A stretch of DNA of 64,000 bases from Achatina immaculata. Its lineage: Eukaryota; Mollusca; Gastropoda; Stylommatophora; Achatinidae. The position numbers and the translations under genes were made by a program. Location: positions 2,458,633 to 2,522,632 of the forward strand of contig CM019710.1 in NCBI GenBank assembly GCA_009760885.1, written 5' to 3'. The number at the start of each line of letters is the position of its first letter. Within the stretch, counting starts at the first letter, position 1. The notes under the pieces are model-generated. The model ran no database searches. It saw only the letters and a program-made list of their open reading frames with translations, and had not been told where the DNA came from. Of this stretch, positions 23,401-38,400 are shown one piece after another.

Positions 23401-26400
23401 CATTTTGTTTTTTGTTTAAAGTTCTTTCCTAATGTTTATAATAAAAAAATTCAGTTTGGTGGAGAAATGTAAGTATTTTTGACTGTATTGTCCATAGCTG
23501 GCAGATAGCAGTGTCAAACATGAGATCTCCATCAAGCAGGCTAGAAAGAGAATGTTCACAATCAACAATTATCAGGTTGTGGTCAATGCTGAAGCCCACA
23601 TAGGACAGAAAGTGGTGTCATTTGTCTCACTGTTACAAGTAAGTCATTAGTTATGTAGTCTCAGCATTGGCTGATTTAATGTTAGCCAGTCTAATGTGTG
23701 TAGGTTTAAGTGCTAGCCAGTCTAATGTATGTAGGTTTAAGTGCTAGCCAGTCTGATGCGTGTAGGTTTAAGTGCTAGCCAGTCTAATGTGTGTAGGTTT
23801 AAGTGCTAGCCAGTCTAATGTATGTAGGTTTAAGTGCTAGCCAGTCTAATGCGTGTAGGTTTAAGTGCTAGCCAGTCTAATGTGTGTAGGTTTAAGTGCT
23901 AGCCAGTCTAATGTATGTAGGTTTAAGTGCTAGCCAGTCTGATGCGTGTAGGTTTAAGTGTTAACCAGTCTGATGTGTGTAGGTTTAAGTGTTAGCCAGT
24001 CTGATGTGTGTAGGTTTAAGTGTTAGCCAGTCTGATGTGTGTAGGTTTAAGTGTTAGCCAGTCTGATGTGTGTAGGTTTAAGTGTTAGCCAGTCTGATGT
24101 GTGTAGGTTTAAGTGTTAGACAGTCTGATGTGTGTAGGTTTAAGTGTTAGTCAGTCTGATGTGTGTAGGTTTACGTGTTAGCCTGTCTGATATGTGTAGA
24201 TTTAAGTGTTAGCCAGTCTAATGTATGTAGGTTTAAGTGCTAGCCAGTCTAATGTGTGTAGGTTTAAGTGTTAGCCTGTCTGATGTGTGTAGGTTTAAGT
24301 GTTAGCCAGTCTAATGTGTGTAGGTTTAAGTGTTAGCCTGTCTGATGTGTGTAGGTTTAAGTGTTAGCCAGTCTGATGTGTGTAGGTTTAAGTGTTAGCC
24401 AGTCTAATGTGTGTAGGTTTTAGTGTTAGCCAGTCTAATGTGTGTAGGTTTAAGTGCTAGCCAGTCTAATGTGTGTAGGTTTAAGTGTTAGCCAGTCTAA
24501 TATGTGTAGGTTTAAATGTTAGCCAATCTGATGTGTGTAGGTTTAAGTGTTAGCCAGTCTGATGTGTTTTATTTTTAAGTTGTAGTCAGTGGGTTGCAGA
24601 GTGATGCTGTGAGGAAGTTTGAAAAGTAAGAAGAGGTGGACTTAGTAGAGAGGTACTATAATGATTGAAGAGAATATTAAGTGTAGCTAAACGAGTTTAA
24701 CCCATGTGGCTCCAGCATCCCATAATTTTGAATGCAGCGGTTCTCAAGCACCAGGCGGCTTGTGTCATCTGCGTAACATTGTTTGATGGCTGTTACCATA
24801 AAATCAGATTTGCCTCTGTTAAGTAATAAAGCTGCTCCTACTTTTTCTTATTTTATGCACTCCACTATCACCAGTTCTGTTGCCAGATTGCCAAGTTGCC
24901 AAGTGTGGGGGCAGGCAGAAGTTTCACCTGTGCCCATGACACACTGATTTACAAACAAGGGCATACATAACAGGACTGAAATGGCCTAGGAATTGGAAAT
25001 ATCACTGGATCATTTGTCCAGTTGGTGTGATAATTACAGTGCAGTGATCAGCCCATGTAAGGCACAGGTGTTATGATGTTCTATGAGCAACAGTCATTAG
25101 GGATGAGATGCCAGCAGTTCACTGCATTGGGATGCAGGTCATGAGAGTCTGTGACCTAAAGTACCTGGATATAACGTTTGATCGATCGTGGTCTTACAAT
25201 CAGCACATTGACCATGTCATACAAGCACAAAAATGACTTGGTGCTACTAAAGCAGCGGCTAGGTGGGACATGCAGCAATGGATGCTTGTATGGTTAATGC
25301 AGACACTGGTGCTGGCATTGGTTGATTACAGTCTCGGACTACTGACCTTATCTAAAACCCAAATTGATAGACTGGACAGAATTCAAAGCTATGTGGACTG
25401 TCCTGGGTTGCACAAAGGATACTCTGACCGTGATCATTGGTTATCTTCTGGGCCTGCCTGACATGGGGATCAGACACAAAAGTTGTTCAGGTCAAAGCTT
25501 ATCTCACTGTGATCAGCAACACCACTCATCCCTTGTATAAATCACTGGCAGTAATAAAAGGTTGGCATATTAGACGTGGTAGTTATGGATGGCTGGACCT
25601 GAAACATCCATTAGTGCTGTGTGTGCTGTGGAGGATAATGGGAAAGGGCCAGAGTGGGTAGAAGTGAGAGACGATACCAACAGGCTCACCAGAGTGATCA
25701 TCTCCGCGCTTGGTGGAGAATGTAGGGAATAGACGGGAGGCAGGACTGAATGCATGCAGGAAACTCGCTACTATAGAGAGCGCAACATCAACACAATTCC
25801 TTCATATCATCATAGGAAGAGCCAGGTGGCTGGCCAATCAAATTTGAGATTGCCAGAACCAACAGCTGACTGGCACATTTAGTGTTATACTCCTCGATGG
25901 TCACTGAAACGGAGAGCAGAGTATGTATAGGTGTGCCCTGAGTGTGATGATTCAAGATTCAAATGTTGAGCTGTTTGTGATAAACTGTGTGACATTGTTT
26001 GAAGTTAACAGATCCTATATGAGTTTGTAAGATTACAATGAGAGTGGTTAGTGTGTGTTTATTTGAAGCAGATAACATCTCCAGGTACAAGTTTAGAATA
26101 ATTGTACAGTGATATTTACTGTATATAGTGTCCACATATTTCGAAATGTCACACATTTTATATACAAGAACAAGGAATAATCACACAGTTGTATGTTTGA
26201 TGTTTTCATCTTCCTAAATACTTGAACTTGTTTTCTGTATAGCATATTCTACAGTTGTTTTCCTTTGATGTGGATACATGTCATGATATCATCATCATCA
26301 GTAATCTTCTGTGCTCCCATTGGAGCATAATGCTTCAACAAAGGTTCTCCAGCCAATTCTGCAAGTCAGCATACCTCAAACCATGTCTTTCTTTCTTCCT

Positions 26401-29400
26401 TTAGTTCTTCCTGTGTTTTGCGTCTCCATGTCCCCATTGGTCTGCCCCTCTTTCTTTTCCCTTGTGGTCTCCAAGTCAAGGCGGTATAGGGGTGTCTTGT
26501 TGTTTCCATTTGTAGTGTGTGGCCCAGCCATTTCCATCTTCATCTTTTGACCTCTTTAGTGATGTTCTCAGTGCCCATTCATTTGGTTATTTCCTCATTT
26601 GTCTCACACTCTTCCCAGTTAGTCAATCAGTCATTTGCATGTCCCTTGCAGAACTTTGCCTCCCTAACAGCTCTCCTGTAGGCCTCTCGGTTGTAAGTAA
26701 GATGGCCTGCTGCTGATGCATCCATTTGCAGATCATCAACGATGTCTTGCAGCCATCTTTGCCTTGGTCTTCCTCTCTTTCTTTTTCCCATTATGTACTC
26801 TTCCAAGATGGTCTTCTCTAGATTATCATGACGTTTAATGTGTCCAAAATATTTAAGTTTTCTCTGTTTAATCCTCTTTACTAGCCTTCTTCAATATTAA
26901 GTTCTTATAGTATGGATATATTTGTTCGTGTCCATGATATTTATGATCTTCCCATTGTATTCATAAAATGTCTTGATATAGCTCAGTTAAATGGATGTAT
27001 GGAAGTTGCAGACAGTAGACACTCCCATTGGTGCTTTGTTTGATGTATATAAACTGTGTGATGTTTATATACATACATACATATATATATATATGAGAGG
27101 TTCATTTTTCCTGTAACTATATCTCCATAGATAAAGGTATTACATTATTATATTTGTACTCGCAACATTTTTTTTTTATTTCTTGCATGAAAATTTCATC
27201 ATTCTAAGGTGAAGAATCATCTGAGGACACCAGTAGAGATCACGTACCAAGGTGAGGAAGGTACTGTATCTGTAGGAGAGGTTGCTCCTGGACACATATT
27301 GCCTGTTCCTTTGGCTGCTGTCTACAGCAGCACAGGGAAAATATTCTTCCAGCCAAAGACTGATGATAGTTGGTAAGACATTCAAGTTTACTTTCCTAGC
27401 TGTATTAGGGGGTGGAAACTTTCATAGTTGTATTCATTCATTCATTCATTTGCATGTCCCTTGCTGAACTTTGCCTCTTCAACCCTTTTATCTTAATTCT
27501 GTTTCTCCTCATGTTGTATAACTACCTGCACATGTCATCTCATTTTGTGTAACTGGCTGCACTTATCATCACCTCATTTTGTGTAACTGACTGCACTTCT
27601 CACCTCATTTTGTATAACTGGCTGCACTTATCATCACCTCATTTTGTGTAACTGGCTGCACTTTTTATCACACCATGTTATATAACCGATTGCACTTATC
27701 ATCACCTCATTTTGTATAACTGACTGCTTTTTCTCACCTCATGTTGTGAAACTTCAGTTTATTACCTCATGTTGTGAAACTTCAATTTTTACCTGATGGT
27801 GTGAAACTGCAGTTTATTACTTCATGTTGTGTAACTGTAGCTTATTACCTCATGTTGTGTAACTGTAGTTTATTACCTCATGTTGTGAAACTGTAGTTTA
27901 TTACCTCATGTTGTGGAACTGCAGTTTATTACCTCATGTTGTGAAACTTCAGTTTATTACCTCATGTTGTGAAACTGTAGTTTATTACCTCATGTTATGT
28001 AACTAGTTTATTACATCATGTTATGTAACTGTAGTTTATTACCTCATGTTATGTAACTGTAGTTTATTACCTCATGTTGTGAAACTTCAGTTTATTACCT
28101 CATGTTGTGAAACTGTAGTTTATTACCTCATGTTATGTAACTAGTTTATTACCTCATGTTATGTAACTGTAGTTTATTACCTCATGTTATGTAACTGTAG
28201 TTTATTACCTCATGTTATGTAACTGTAGTTTATTACATCATGTTATGTAACTAGTTTATTACCTCATGTTATGTAACTGTAGTTTATTACCTCATGTTGT
28301 GTAACTGACAACACTTTATCACCTCATTTTGTGTAACTGCTCCACTTTTATCACCTAATGTATATAAATACTCTATTTTTATCACCTCATGTTGTTAACT
28401 ACTCCTCTGTTATCACCTTATGTTGTATAACTACTCCATTTTTTCTCACCTCATGTTGTGTAACTACTCCATTTTTTCTCACCTCATGTTGTGTAACTAC
28501 TCCATTTTTTCTCACCTCATGTTGTGTAACTACTCCATTTTTTTCTCACCTCATGTTATGTAACTACTCAACTTTTATCACCTTATGATGTATAACGACT
28601 CCATTTTTATCACCTCATGTTGTATAACTACTCCATTTTTTTTGTTACCTCATGTTGTATAACTATTCCATTTTTTTTTACCTCATGTTGTATAACTATT
28701 CCATTTTTTTGTTACCGCATGTTGTGTAACTATTCCACTTTTATCACCTCATTTTGTATAACTACTCCATTTTTTTGTTACCGCATGTTATGTAACTACT
28801 CCACTTTTCTCACTGCATGTTGTACACCTACTGTGCTTTTTACTGTATGTTGTCTAAGTAGTGTGCTTTTATTATCTCATGTTGTCTAATTACTGTGCTT
28901 TATTACCTCATGTTGTGTAAATGATCTGGTGAGTAGGTAGATGATCAAAATTTTAAAAATATCCATCTTGTGGGCAGATTCATTGTCCTGCAGAAAATTT
29001 CCCTGACTATTTTTCTTTCATTTCATCCTTTATTTGCACAGCAGTTTAGACTAGTATCCTAGATTTATTGTTCAGCCCTTTGAAAGATAGTCACTCATCA
29101 GATTACCTTTATTTTGTGCTGTGCAGGATTGCATTGATGGTATGCTTCTCCATCTTGTGCAGTCCTTGATGTTTTTCCCTGCCACTTGCTCAGTTCACTG
29201 AGATATTTTTCTCTTGGCCTTCCTCTCTTCTTTTTCCCTTGAACTTTCCAGTCACTGCTAGGTTCTCCAGCTTATGTCTTCTCATGACATGTCTAAGAAA
29301 TTTTAATTAGTTTTTGTTGTTCTGAAACTTCTTTGAGGACCTCTGTCCAGAGATTTTGTTGCATCTTTCTCCAATACCGCATCTCTGTTGCTTCTAATTT

Positions 29401-32400
29401 CTTTGTCAACTTTTTGTAAGTTGTCCAAGTTTCACAGTCATCTAGCAATACTAGCTCAGTGCAGCATTGTCATACTCTTTTCCTCACTTTAAGGGACATT
29501 TTCTCATTTCTTATTATCTTCATCTCATAACAAACTCCCTTTGCCGTACCTGTTTGTATTTGATTTCATTTATGTGTCTGCCATTAGCTGTTATAGTTGT
29601 TCCAAGGTCATTGAATTTATTTACTTGTGTAAATACCTTCCTTATCAAAAAAAAAAAAAGAGACCATGACCTTCACTGCTGACCTTTTAGTCTTGAGTTT
29701 CTTTGGCATGGAGAATGCAAGTGCTGCCACAGCAAGGACTATTGTCTGGTGTTAGGATCATAGCGGTGTAACCATGTTTCATCAGTAGTGATGAATCATT
29801 CCAAAAAGTTGTCGCTAGATTGCTCAGAATGCTGTAAAATGAACTTGGAAGTGTCTGCTCAGTTTCCTTTCTCATTGGCATTCAAACATTTTGGCACCCA
29901 CTTGGCCAACAGTTTCAGCTCATGAAGTATATAAACCCAGTGCATTCCCTGGATATCTCTAGTGTTGAGCATTTGTTGTAGCTGAAATTCATTGATCTAC
30001 CAGAATCAGGTAGTGAACAGGATCAACAATTTCTGGAGTTAACACAAGGCCTTCCAGATGTTGCTGCACCTTCACTCTCAAAATCTCCCTGCTGAAAGCT
30101 AACACAACACTTCTTCACAGTTGAGTCTGATGGGCACTCAGTGTTTGCAGCATACACTCATGGGTTTCCTTTGAAGTTTCCTTTTGTCAGGAATAGAAAG
30201 TTCATCACATCCCAGAGTTCCACACTTGAAAATTCCACATCTTTCACCAACATGGGTTCTGTCATTGATCTGAAAAAAAAAAAAGTAAAAAAAATTAGTG
30301 CTATGATCTTGTCACTAGCTTCAGCAGGAGTAGCAGGCAGTTCCCCCAGAACACTGTCAGGAGTTTGATTTTATCTGTGAGGCAACATTGCCTGACATCT
30401 ATCAGTGCTCATGCTGGTCACACACGTTACTCACCATCTCTGTTTCAGCTGCCAGCTTATCTGAATTTCAGAAAAAAGGGCATGTCCAAATAACCAGCAG
30501 TTACTTCCATACAGGTTTGTTATTCTTCATGAAACTATCACAGTTTGATGTCCAAATAACCAGCAGTTACTCCCATACAGGTTTGTTTTTCTCTCTGTCC
30601 AGAGATTTTGTTGCATCTTTCTCCAATACCGCATCTCTGTTTCTTCTAATTTCTTTGTCAACTTTTTGTAAGTTGTCCAAGTTTCACAGTCATCTAGCAA
30701 TACTAGCTCAGTGCAGCATTGTCATACTCTTTTCCTCACTTTAAGGGACATTTTCTCATTTCTTATTATCTTCATCTCATAACAAACTCCCTTTGCCGTA
30801 CCTGTTTGTATTTGATTTCATTTATGTGTCTGCCATTAGCTGTTATAGTTGTTCCAAGGTCATTGAATTTATTTACTTGTGTAAATACCTTCCTTATCAA
30901 AAAAAAAAAAAAGAGACCATGACCTTCACTGCTGACCTTTTGGTCTTGAGTTTCTTTGGCATGGAGAATGCAAGTTCTGCCACAGCAAGGACTATTGTCT
31001 GGTGTTAGGATCATAGCGGTGTAACCATGTTTCATCAGTAGTGATGAATCATTCCAAAAAGTTGTCGCTAGATTGCTCAAAATGCTGTAAAATGAACTTG
31101 GAAGTGTCTGCTCAGTTTCCTTTCTCATTGGCATTCAAACATTTTGGCACCCACTTGGCCAACAGTTTCAGCTCATGAAGTATATGAACCCAGTGCATTC
31201 CCTGGATATCTCTAGTGTTGAGCATTTGTTGTAGCTGAAATTCATTGATCTACCAGAATCAGGTAGTGAACAGGATCAACAATTTCTGGAGTTAACACAA
31301 GGCCTTCCAGATGTTGCTGCACCTTCACTCTCAAAATCTCCCTGCTGAAAGCTAACACAACACTTCTTCACAGTTGAGTCTGATGGGCACTTGTCACTCA
31401 GTGTTGGCAGCATACACTCATGGGTTTCCTTTGAAGTTTCCTTTTGTCAGGAATAGAAAGTTCATCACATCCCAGAGTTCCACACTTGAAAATTCCACAT
31501 CTTTCACCGACATGGGTTCTGTCATTGATCTGAAAAAAAAAAAAAGTAAAAAAAATTAGTGCTATGATCTTGTCACTAGCTTCAGCAGGAGTAGCAGGCA
31601 GTTCCCCCAGAACACTGTCAGGAGTTTGATTTTATCTGTGAGGCAACATTGCCTGACATCTATCAGTGCTCATGCTGGTCACACACGTTACTCACCATCT
31701 CTGTTTCAGCTGCCAGCATATCTGAATTTCAGAAAAAAGGGCATGTCCAAATAACCAGCAGTTACTTCCATACAGGTTTGTTATTCTTCATGAAACTATC
31801 ACAGTTTGATGTCCAAATAACCGGCAGTTACTTCCATACAGGTTTGTTATTCTTCATGAAACTATCACAGTTTGATGTCCAAATAACCAGCAGTTACTTC
31901 CATACAGGTTTGTTATTCTTCATAAAACTATCACAGTTTGATGTCCAAATAACCAGCAGTTACTCCCATACAAGTTTGTTATTCTTCATGAAACTATCAC
32001 AGTTTGATGTCCAAATAACCAGCAGTTACTTCCATACAGGTTTGTTATTCTTCATGAAACTATCACATTTTGATGTCCAAATAACCAGCAGTTACTTCCA
32101 TACAGGTTTGTTATTCTTCATGAAACTATCAGAGTTTGATGTCCAAATAACCAGCAGTTACTTCCATACAGGTTTGTTATTCTTCATGAAACTATCAGAG
32201 TTTGATGTCCAAATAACCAGCAGTTACTTCCATACAGGTTTGTTATTCTTCATGAAACTATCACAGTTTGATGTCCAAATAACCAGCAGTTACTCCCATA
32301 CAAGTTTGTTATTCTTCATAAAACTATCACATTTTGATGTCCAAATGAATGAAGAACAGTATGATTGAAGTTTTTTCTGATGTTTGTATATTAATTATGG

Positions 32401-35400
32401 TGAGATTTGGTATGTGGTCCTTGGACTGTTTTTTTTTTTTTAGTAGTATATAACTGTCAGCTATTATTGTGTAATATTACAAACTATAGCTGTATTTATT
32501 AACAATTTTTTTGTTCTCCTTTTATGAAAATTTTTGTTTAGGGTTAGAAATTGCACCAAAATCCTCTTGTTTTCTTGTACATAAACCAGCAGTAGCTTTA
32601 GAGATGCTACATAATTTCTGTGTCTGAAAACATTCTCTTGTTTTCTTGTACATGAACCAGCAGTAGCTTTAGAGATGCTACATAATTTCTGTGTCTGAAA
32701 ACATTCTCTTGTTTTCTTGTACATGAACCAGCAGTAGCTTTAGAGATGCTACATAATTTCTGTGTCTGAAAACATTCTCTTGTTTTCTTGTACATAAACC
32801 AGCAGTAGCTTTAGAGATGCTACATAATTTCTGTGTCTGAAAACATTCTCTTGTTTTCTTGTACATGAACCAGCAGTAGCTTTAGAGATGCTACATAATT
32901 TCTGTGTCTGAAAACATTCTCTTGATTTCATGTATGTAAATCAACAACATACTGTCGCCTTACTTATTTAACTTGTATACTGGAAATATAATGAGGAATG
33001 TTAGAGAAGATGTAGACAAATAATATTAAGATTCCATAAAAATTGGAGGTTATGAAATACCAGAGATTAGATATGCTGATGACACAGTGTTACTATCCAC
33101 AACACAAAAAGGAATGGAAAAACTAATTATGTCAGTCTGTAAGAACAGTTAATAGCAAAACCTCTATCTTAATGCGAAGAAAACTAAATTGATGACAACT
33201 GACAAAACAAACAAGGCAGCTGAAGTATGAATCAGTGAGGAAAAATTGAAAGAAGTGGAGAGTTTTGAATATCTTGGATCACTACTAACTAATAATGGAG
33301 ATACAATGAGGGAAATTAAAAGGAGGACGTCTGTTGCTCTTCAAAAAATAAAGCAACCAAGAAGCTGTGGAGAGGAACAGACAGAACTACAAAAATAAGA
33401 TTTTTAAGGGCTTGCATCTTTACCATCGCAACATATGTCTGTGAGACCTGGACACTTAACAAAACAGCTAAGAAACACATAAATGCCTTTGAATGTAAAT
33501 GCTACAGAAGAGTTCCTCATATATCACGGACACAAAAAAGAACAAATATATCCATACTACAAGAACTTAATATTGAAAAAGGCTGGCTAGTAAAGAGGAT
33601 TAAAGAGAGAAAACTTAAATATTTTGGACACATTAAATGTCATGATAATCTAGAGAAAACTGTCTTAGAAGGGTACATAAGGGGAAAAAGAAAGAGGAAG
33701 ACCAAGGCAAAGATGGCTGCAAGACATCGTTGATGATCTGCAAATGGATACATCAGCAGCAGGGCATCTTGCTTACAACCGAGAGGTCTACAGGAGAGCT
33801 GTTAGGGAGGCAAAGTTCCGCAAGGGACATGCAAATGACTAACTGACTGACGGAAATCACCAGTATATGCAGTCTTAGAAGCGCTATGTAGTTTCCTTGT
33901 CTGAAAACATTCTTATGTTTCCATGTATGTAAACCAAACATATATGTAGCATTAGAAGCACTATATATTTTCAATGTGTGAAAATGAAGAATAACTTTAC
34001 AAGGCCATGTGAATTTTGTAATACAATAACAGATATTCTCCCTTTGTTCATGTTGTTTTCCTTGCTCTAGTTATGCTGTGTCTAAAGAAGGCGTGGCTTG
34101 GAAAGAGCTGGGAGGTAACACTAAAGTCATAGCAACTGCATGTGAAGCCAGCCTGAAGGGAAACCCTGCTTACTGCTTCAATGTTAGTAGTTTACAAGTT
34201 TACAAAGCTTTAACCTTGCATTTCATTTTACTTGACCTTCAACATAACATTTTTAAAATGTATCTTAACATTCTTTTCTCCTTTAACAAACTGAAATGAT
34301 GAATAAACTGAAAATAGTGCAGAAAAGTTACAAAATTAGCGTTAATATTTTTATTGCTCAATTTTGTTCTCTTAGCAGATATAGAATTGTTTTTATAATC
34401 TTCTGTTGCACAAAGTTCCACATAAATTCTCAAACTTTTTACCTTAATTATGTTGTCTACACTGGTTTTCATTATCACCCCCATTCTGTCTGCTTGCCAG
34501 AATCTGCCCAGCTTTATTATCTAAGAAACTACAATAGATAAGTCCTACCTGTTGTACTTTCTCTTACCAGCCTGTTCTAAATGTCAGGCTATATTATCTA
34601 AGAAACTACAGTAGATAAGTCCTATCAGTTGTACTTTCTCTTACCTTCTTATATATCTTATATCTTATATCCTTCCCGTGCCGTTAAACGTCACATAGGG
34701 CTTGCAAAGTAGTTCGCCAATTTTTCCTGTCTTCAGCGAGTCTTTCAACCTCATCAAAGGATTCTATGCCTGTTAACTTGGCCTCTCTTAATAATGTCCT
34801 CTTCAGAGTTTCACGCGGTCTGCCCCTTTTTCTTCGGCCTGTTGTGTTCCACTTGATAGCTTGTTTTGGGATTATCTGATCATTTCTTCTCATCAAGTGA
34901 CCAACATATGTCCATCTCCTTTTCCTGATCACCCATGACACTGGTTGTTGTTCAGTCATCTGTCTTATCTCTGCATTGTTCTTGAATTCATTCCACTTGA
35001 TGCCGAGTATTTTCCTTTGTTTTCAAAAGAGTCTAATTTCTTGTCTATTTCTTTAGTTGTTTTCCAGCTTTCACATGCATAAATGAGGGTGGATATTACA
35101 TTTGAATTGAATAGTCTTAACTTGGTTTTTGTGCTTATAACTTTTGAATTCCATATGTTCTCAAGATTCTTGAAGATTGATGCTGCTTTTGCAATTCTGA
35201 TCCTAACTTCCTTTCTAGTGTCACTATCCTGGTCTGTGTAGCTGCCAAGGTATGCAAATTGATTGACTTCTTCAATATCTGTCCCTTCTATGTGTATTTT
35301 TCCATTTTGATTGATGGGAATTTTCATTATTTTTGTTTTGTCCTTGTTAATTTCAAGTCCTATTTTGCTAGCCAGTGAAGACAGGCTATCTGTTTTTTCT

Positions 35401-38400
35401 TGCATGAAATTCACATTATTACTGATGAGAGTTATGTCATCAGCAAAATCAAGATCTTCTAGTTGGGTCCCATGTACCCAGTCAATACCTGTGTTACCTG
35501 TGCAGCATTTTGTCATTATGAAGTCTATTGTAATCCCAAAAAGTAAAGGAGACAGTATACATCCTTGTTTCACGCCTGTTTCAATCTGGAACCATTCACT
35601 CATCCCTTCTTCTGTCTTGACTGCACAACCATATCCATTGTATAAGTCCTTAATGATGTTGACAATTTTAGATGGTATTCCATATAGACATAAAATTCTC
35701 CATAATGAATCTCTGTGTATGCTATCAAATGCCTTTTTAAAATCTATGAAGTTCAGTATTAATGGTTTCTGTTTTTCAATATGTTCTTCAAGTATTATTC
35801 TGAGAGTAAAGATCTGATCGAGACAGCTTCTCCCTTTTCGAAATCCTGCTTGTTCTTCTCTCATTGCAGTATCCACTATATCTTTGAGTCTATTCAAAAT
35901 GACCTTGCAAAATACTTTTGACACAACTGATATTAAGGTTACTCCTCTCCAGTTGTTACAGTCACTAAGGTTGCCCTTTTTTGGTATTTTAACAATGATT
36001 CCTTTCTTCCAATTAGAAGGGACCTTTTCTTCTTTCCAAATTTTGTTAAACATTCTCTGTAGTTGTCTCATGTTGTCACTATTGATAGCTTTAGCATTTC
36101 GGCTGTTATTTCATCTTCACCTGCAGCTTTGTTGTTAGCCATTAAATTCACTGCTGTTTCAATTTCATGCAATTTAATTTCATCTAGGTTGACATTTAGC
36201 TGTGGGGCTGGTAAGTCAGTTTCAAGGTTTAACAATTCTTTTGGGTGTGGTCGATTGAGTATTTCTTGGAAGTGTTCAGCCCATCTTTGCTTTTGGTCTT
36301 TATTTGATGTTAATAGTGTTCCAGTTTTGCTAAGGATTGGTCTTTCTTTAGATGTAATAGTACCTGTTAGCCTCTTTTGTATGTTATATAAAGTTTTGCT
36401 GTCTCCTGTTTTTGCTGCTTTTTCTGCCTCTTTCGCCATATTGTCTATGTATTCTCTTTTATCCCTTCTAGCTGAACTTTTTACTTTCTTGTCTATGTCT
36501 TTGTATTTTGCTTTTGCCAGCCTGTTCTAAATGTCAGGCTATATTATCTAAGAAACTACAATAGATAAGTCCTATCAGTTGTACTTTCTCTTACCAGCCT
36601 GTTCTAAATGTCAGACTATATTATCTAAGAAACTGCAATAGATAAGTCCTATCAGTTGTACTTTCTCTTACCAGCCTGTTCTAAATGTCAGGCTGTATTA
36701 TCTAAGAAACTACAATAGATAAGACATGTCCGTTGTACTTTCTCTTACCAGTCTATTCTAAATGGAAAAAAGGAATCGTCGTTAAAATACCCCCCCCCCC
36801 CCCCCCCAAAAAAAAGGCAACCTTAGTGACTGTAACAATTGGAGAGGAGTAACCTTAGTACCGGTTGTGTCAAAAGTATTTTGCAAGGCCATTTTGAATA
36901 GATTTTAAGATATAGTGGATACTTCAATGAGAGAAGATCAAGCAGGATTTCGTAAAGGAAGAAGCTGTCTCCACCAGATCTTTACTCTAAGAATAATATT
37001 TGAAGAACATATTGAAAAGCAGAAACCATTAATCCTGAACTTCATAGACTGTAAAAAAGGCATTTGATAGCATACACAGAGTTTCATTATGGAGTATTTT
37101 AAGTCTATATGGAATTCCATCTAAAATTGTCAACATCATTAAGGATCTCTACGATGGATATGTTTGTGCAGTCAACACAGAGAAGGGATGAGCGAATGGT
37201 TCCAGATTGAAATGGGTGTGAAACAATGATGTGTACTATCTCCTTTGCTTTTTGGAATTACAATAGACTTCATAATGACAAAATGCTGCACAGGTAACAC
37301 AGGTATTGATTGGATACATGGGACCCAACTAGAAGATCTTGATTTTGCTGATGACATAACTCTTATCAGTAACAATGTGAAATCCATGCAAGAAAAAACA
37401 GATAGCCTGTCTTCAATGGCTAGCAAAGTAGGACTTGAAATTAACAAGGACAAAACAAAAATAATGAAACTTCCCATTAATCAAAATGGAAAAATACACA
37501 TAGAAGGGACAGATGTTGAAGAATTCATTCAGTTTGCGTACCTTGGCAGCTACATAGACCAGGATGGTGACACCAGAAAGGAAGTTAGAATTTGAATTGC
37601 AGAAGCAGCATCAAACTTCAAGAATCTTGAGAACATATGGTATTCAAAAGTTATAAGCACAAAAACCAAGTTAAGACTATTCAATTCAAATGTAATATCC
37701 ACCCTCATTTATGCATGCAAAAGCTGGAAAACAGCTAAAGAAATAGAAAAGAAATTAGACTCTTTTGAAAACAAATGCCTAAAGAAAATACTCAGCATCA
37801 GTTGGAACGAATTCAAGAACAATGCAGAGATAAGACAGATGAGCGAACAACAACCAATCTCAGGGGTGGTCAGGTAAAGGAAATGGACATATATTGGTCA
37901 CTTGATGAGAAGAAATGATCAGATAATCCCAAAACAAGCTATCAAGTGGAACACAACAGGTCGAAGAAAAAGAGGCAGACCATGTGAAACCCGAAAGAGG
38001 ACATTGTTAGGAGAGGGCAAATTAATAGGCATAAAATCCTGTGATGAGGTTGAAAAGCTTGCCGAAAACGCGAAAAATTGGTGAACTACCTTGCGAGCCC
38101 TATATGACATTTAGTAGCACGGGAAGGATTTAAGATTTTCTAGGAAACTACAATAGATAAGACCTATCTGTTGTACTTTCTCTTACCAGTCTGTTCTAAA
38201 TGTCTGGCTGTATTATCTAAGAAACTGCAATAGATAAGACCTATCTGTTGTACTTTCTCTTACCAGCCTGTTCTAAATGTCAGACTATATTATCTAAGAA
38301 ACTACAATAGATAAGACTTATCTATTGTACTTTCTCTTACCAACCTGTTCTAAATGTCAGACTATTATCTAAGAAACTACAATAGATAAGACCTATCTGT

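Larger units (their letters stand above)
29341..31790. repeat. ~1.25-kb head-to-tail duplication (LINE + mariner remnants)
   Basis: Sequence from 29341 (ctctgtccagagattttgtt) to 30592 recurs from 30593, with an offset of 1252 at the left, rising to 1261 at the right through small indels (for example a 4-5-base ttgtc insertion near 31390). Divergence is about 1%, so it is recent but slightly older than the other large duplications. The right end runs into the 66-base array. Confidence 0.93.

Noticed and set aside
23639..23700. 31-bp array as derived from the exon 6 donor
   Set aside because: Only short words (aagt, ttag, tgtag) are shared between the donor region and the unit.
24690..24710. 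gagtttaacccatgtggct as a piggyBac-type end
   Set aside because: No matching inverted end or second TTAA at a sensible distance.
31649..32368. 239-codon open frame with repeated ITSSYFHTGLLFFMKLS
   Set aside because: Translation of a minisatellite that extends a duplicated transposon block; no independent coding evidence.
35311..35817. 168-codon + strand open frame
   Set aside because: Antisense shadow of the LINE family A reverse transcriptase.
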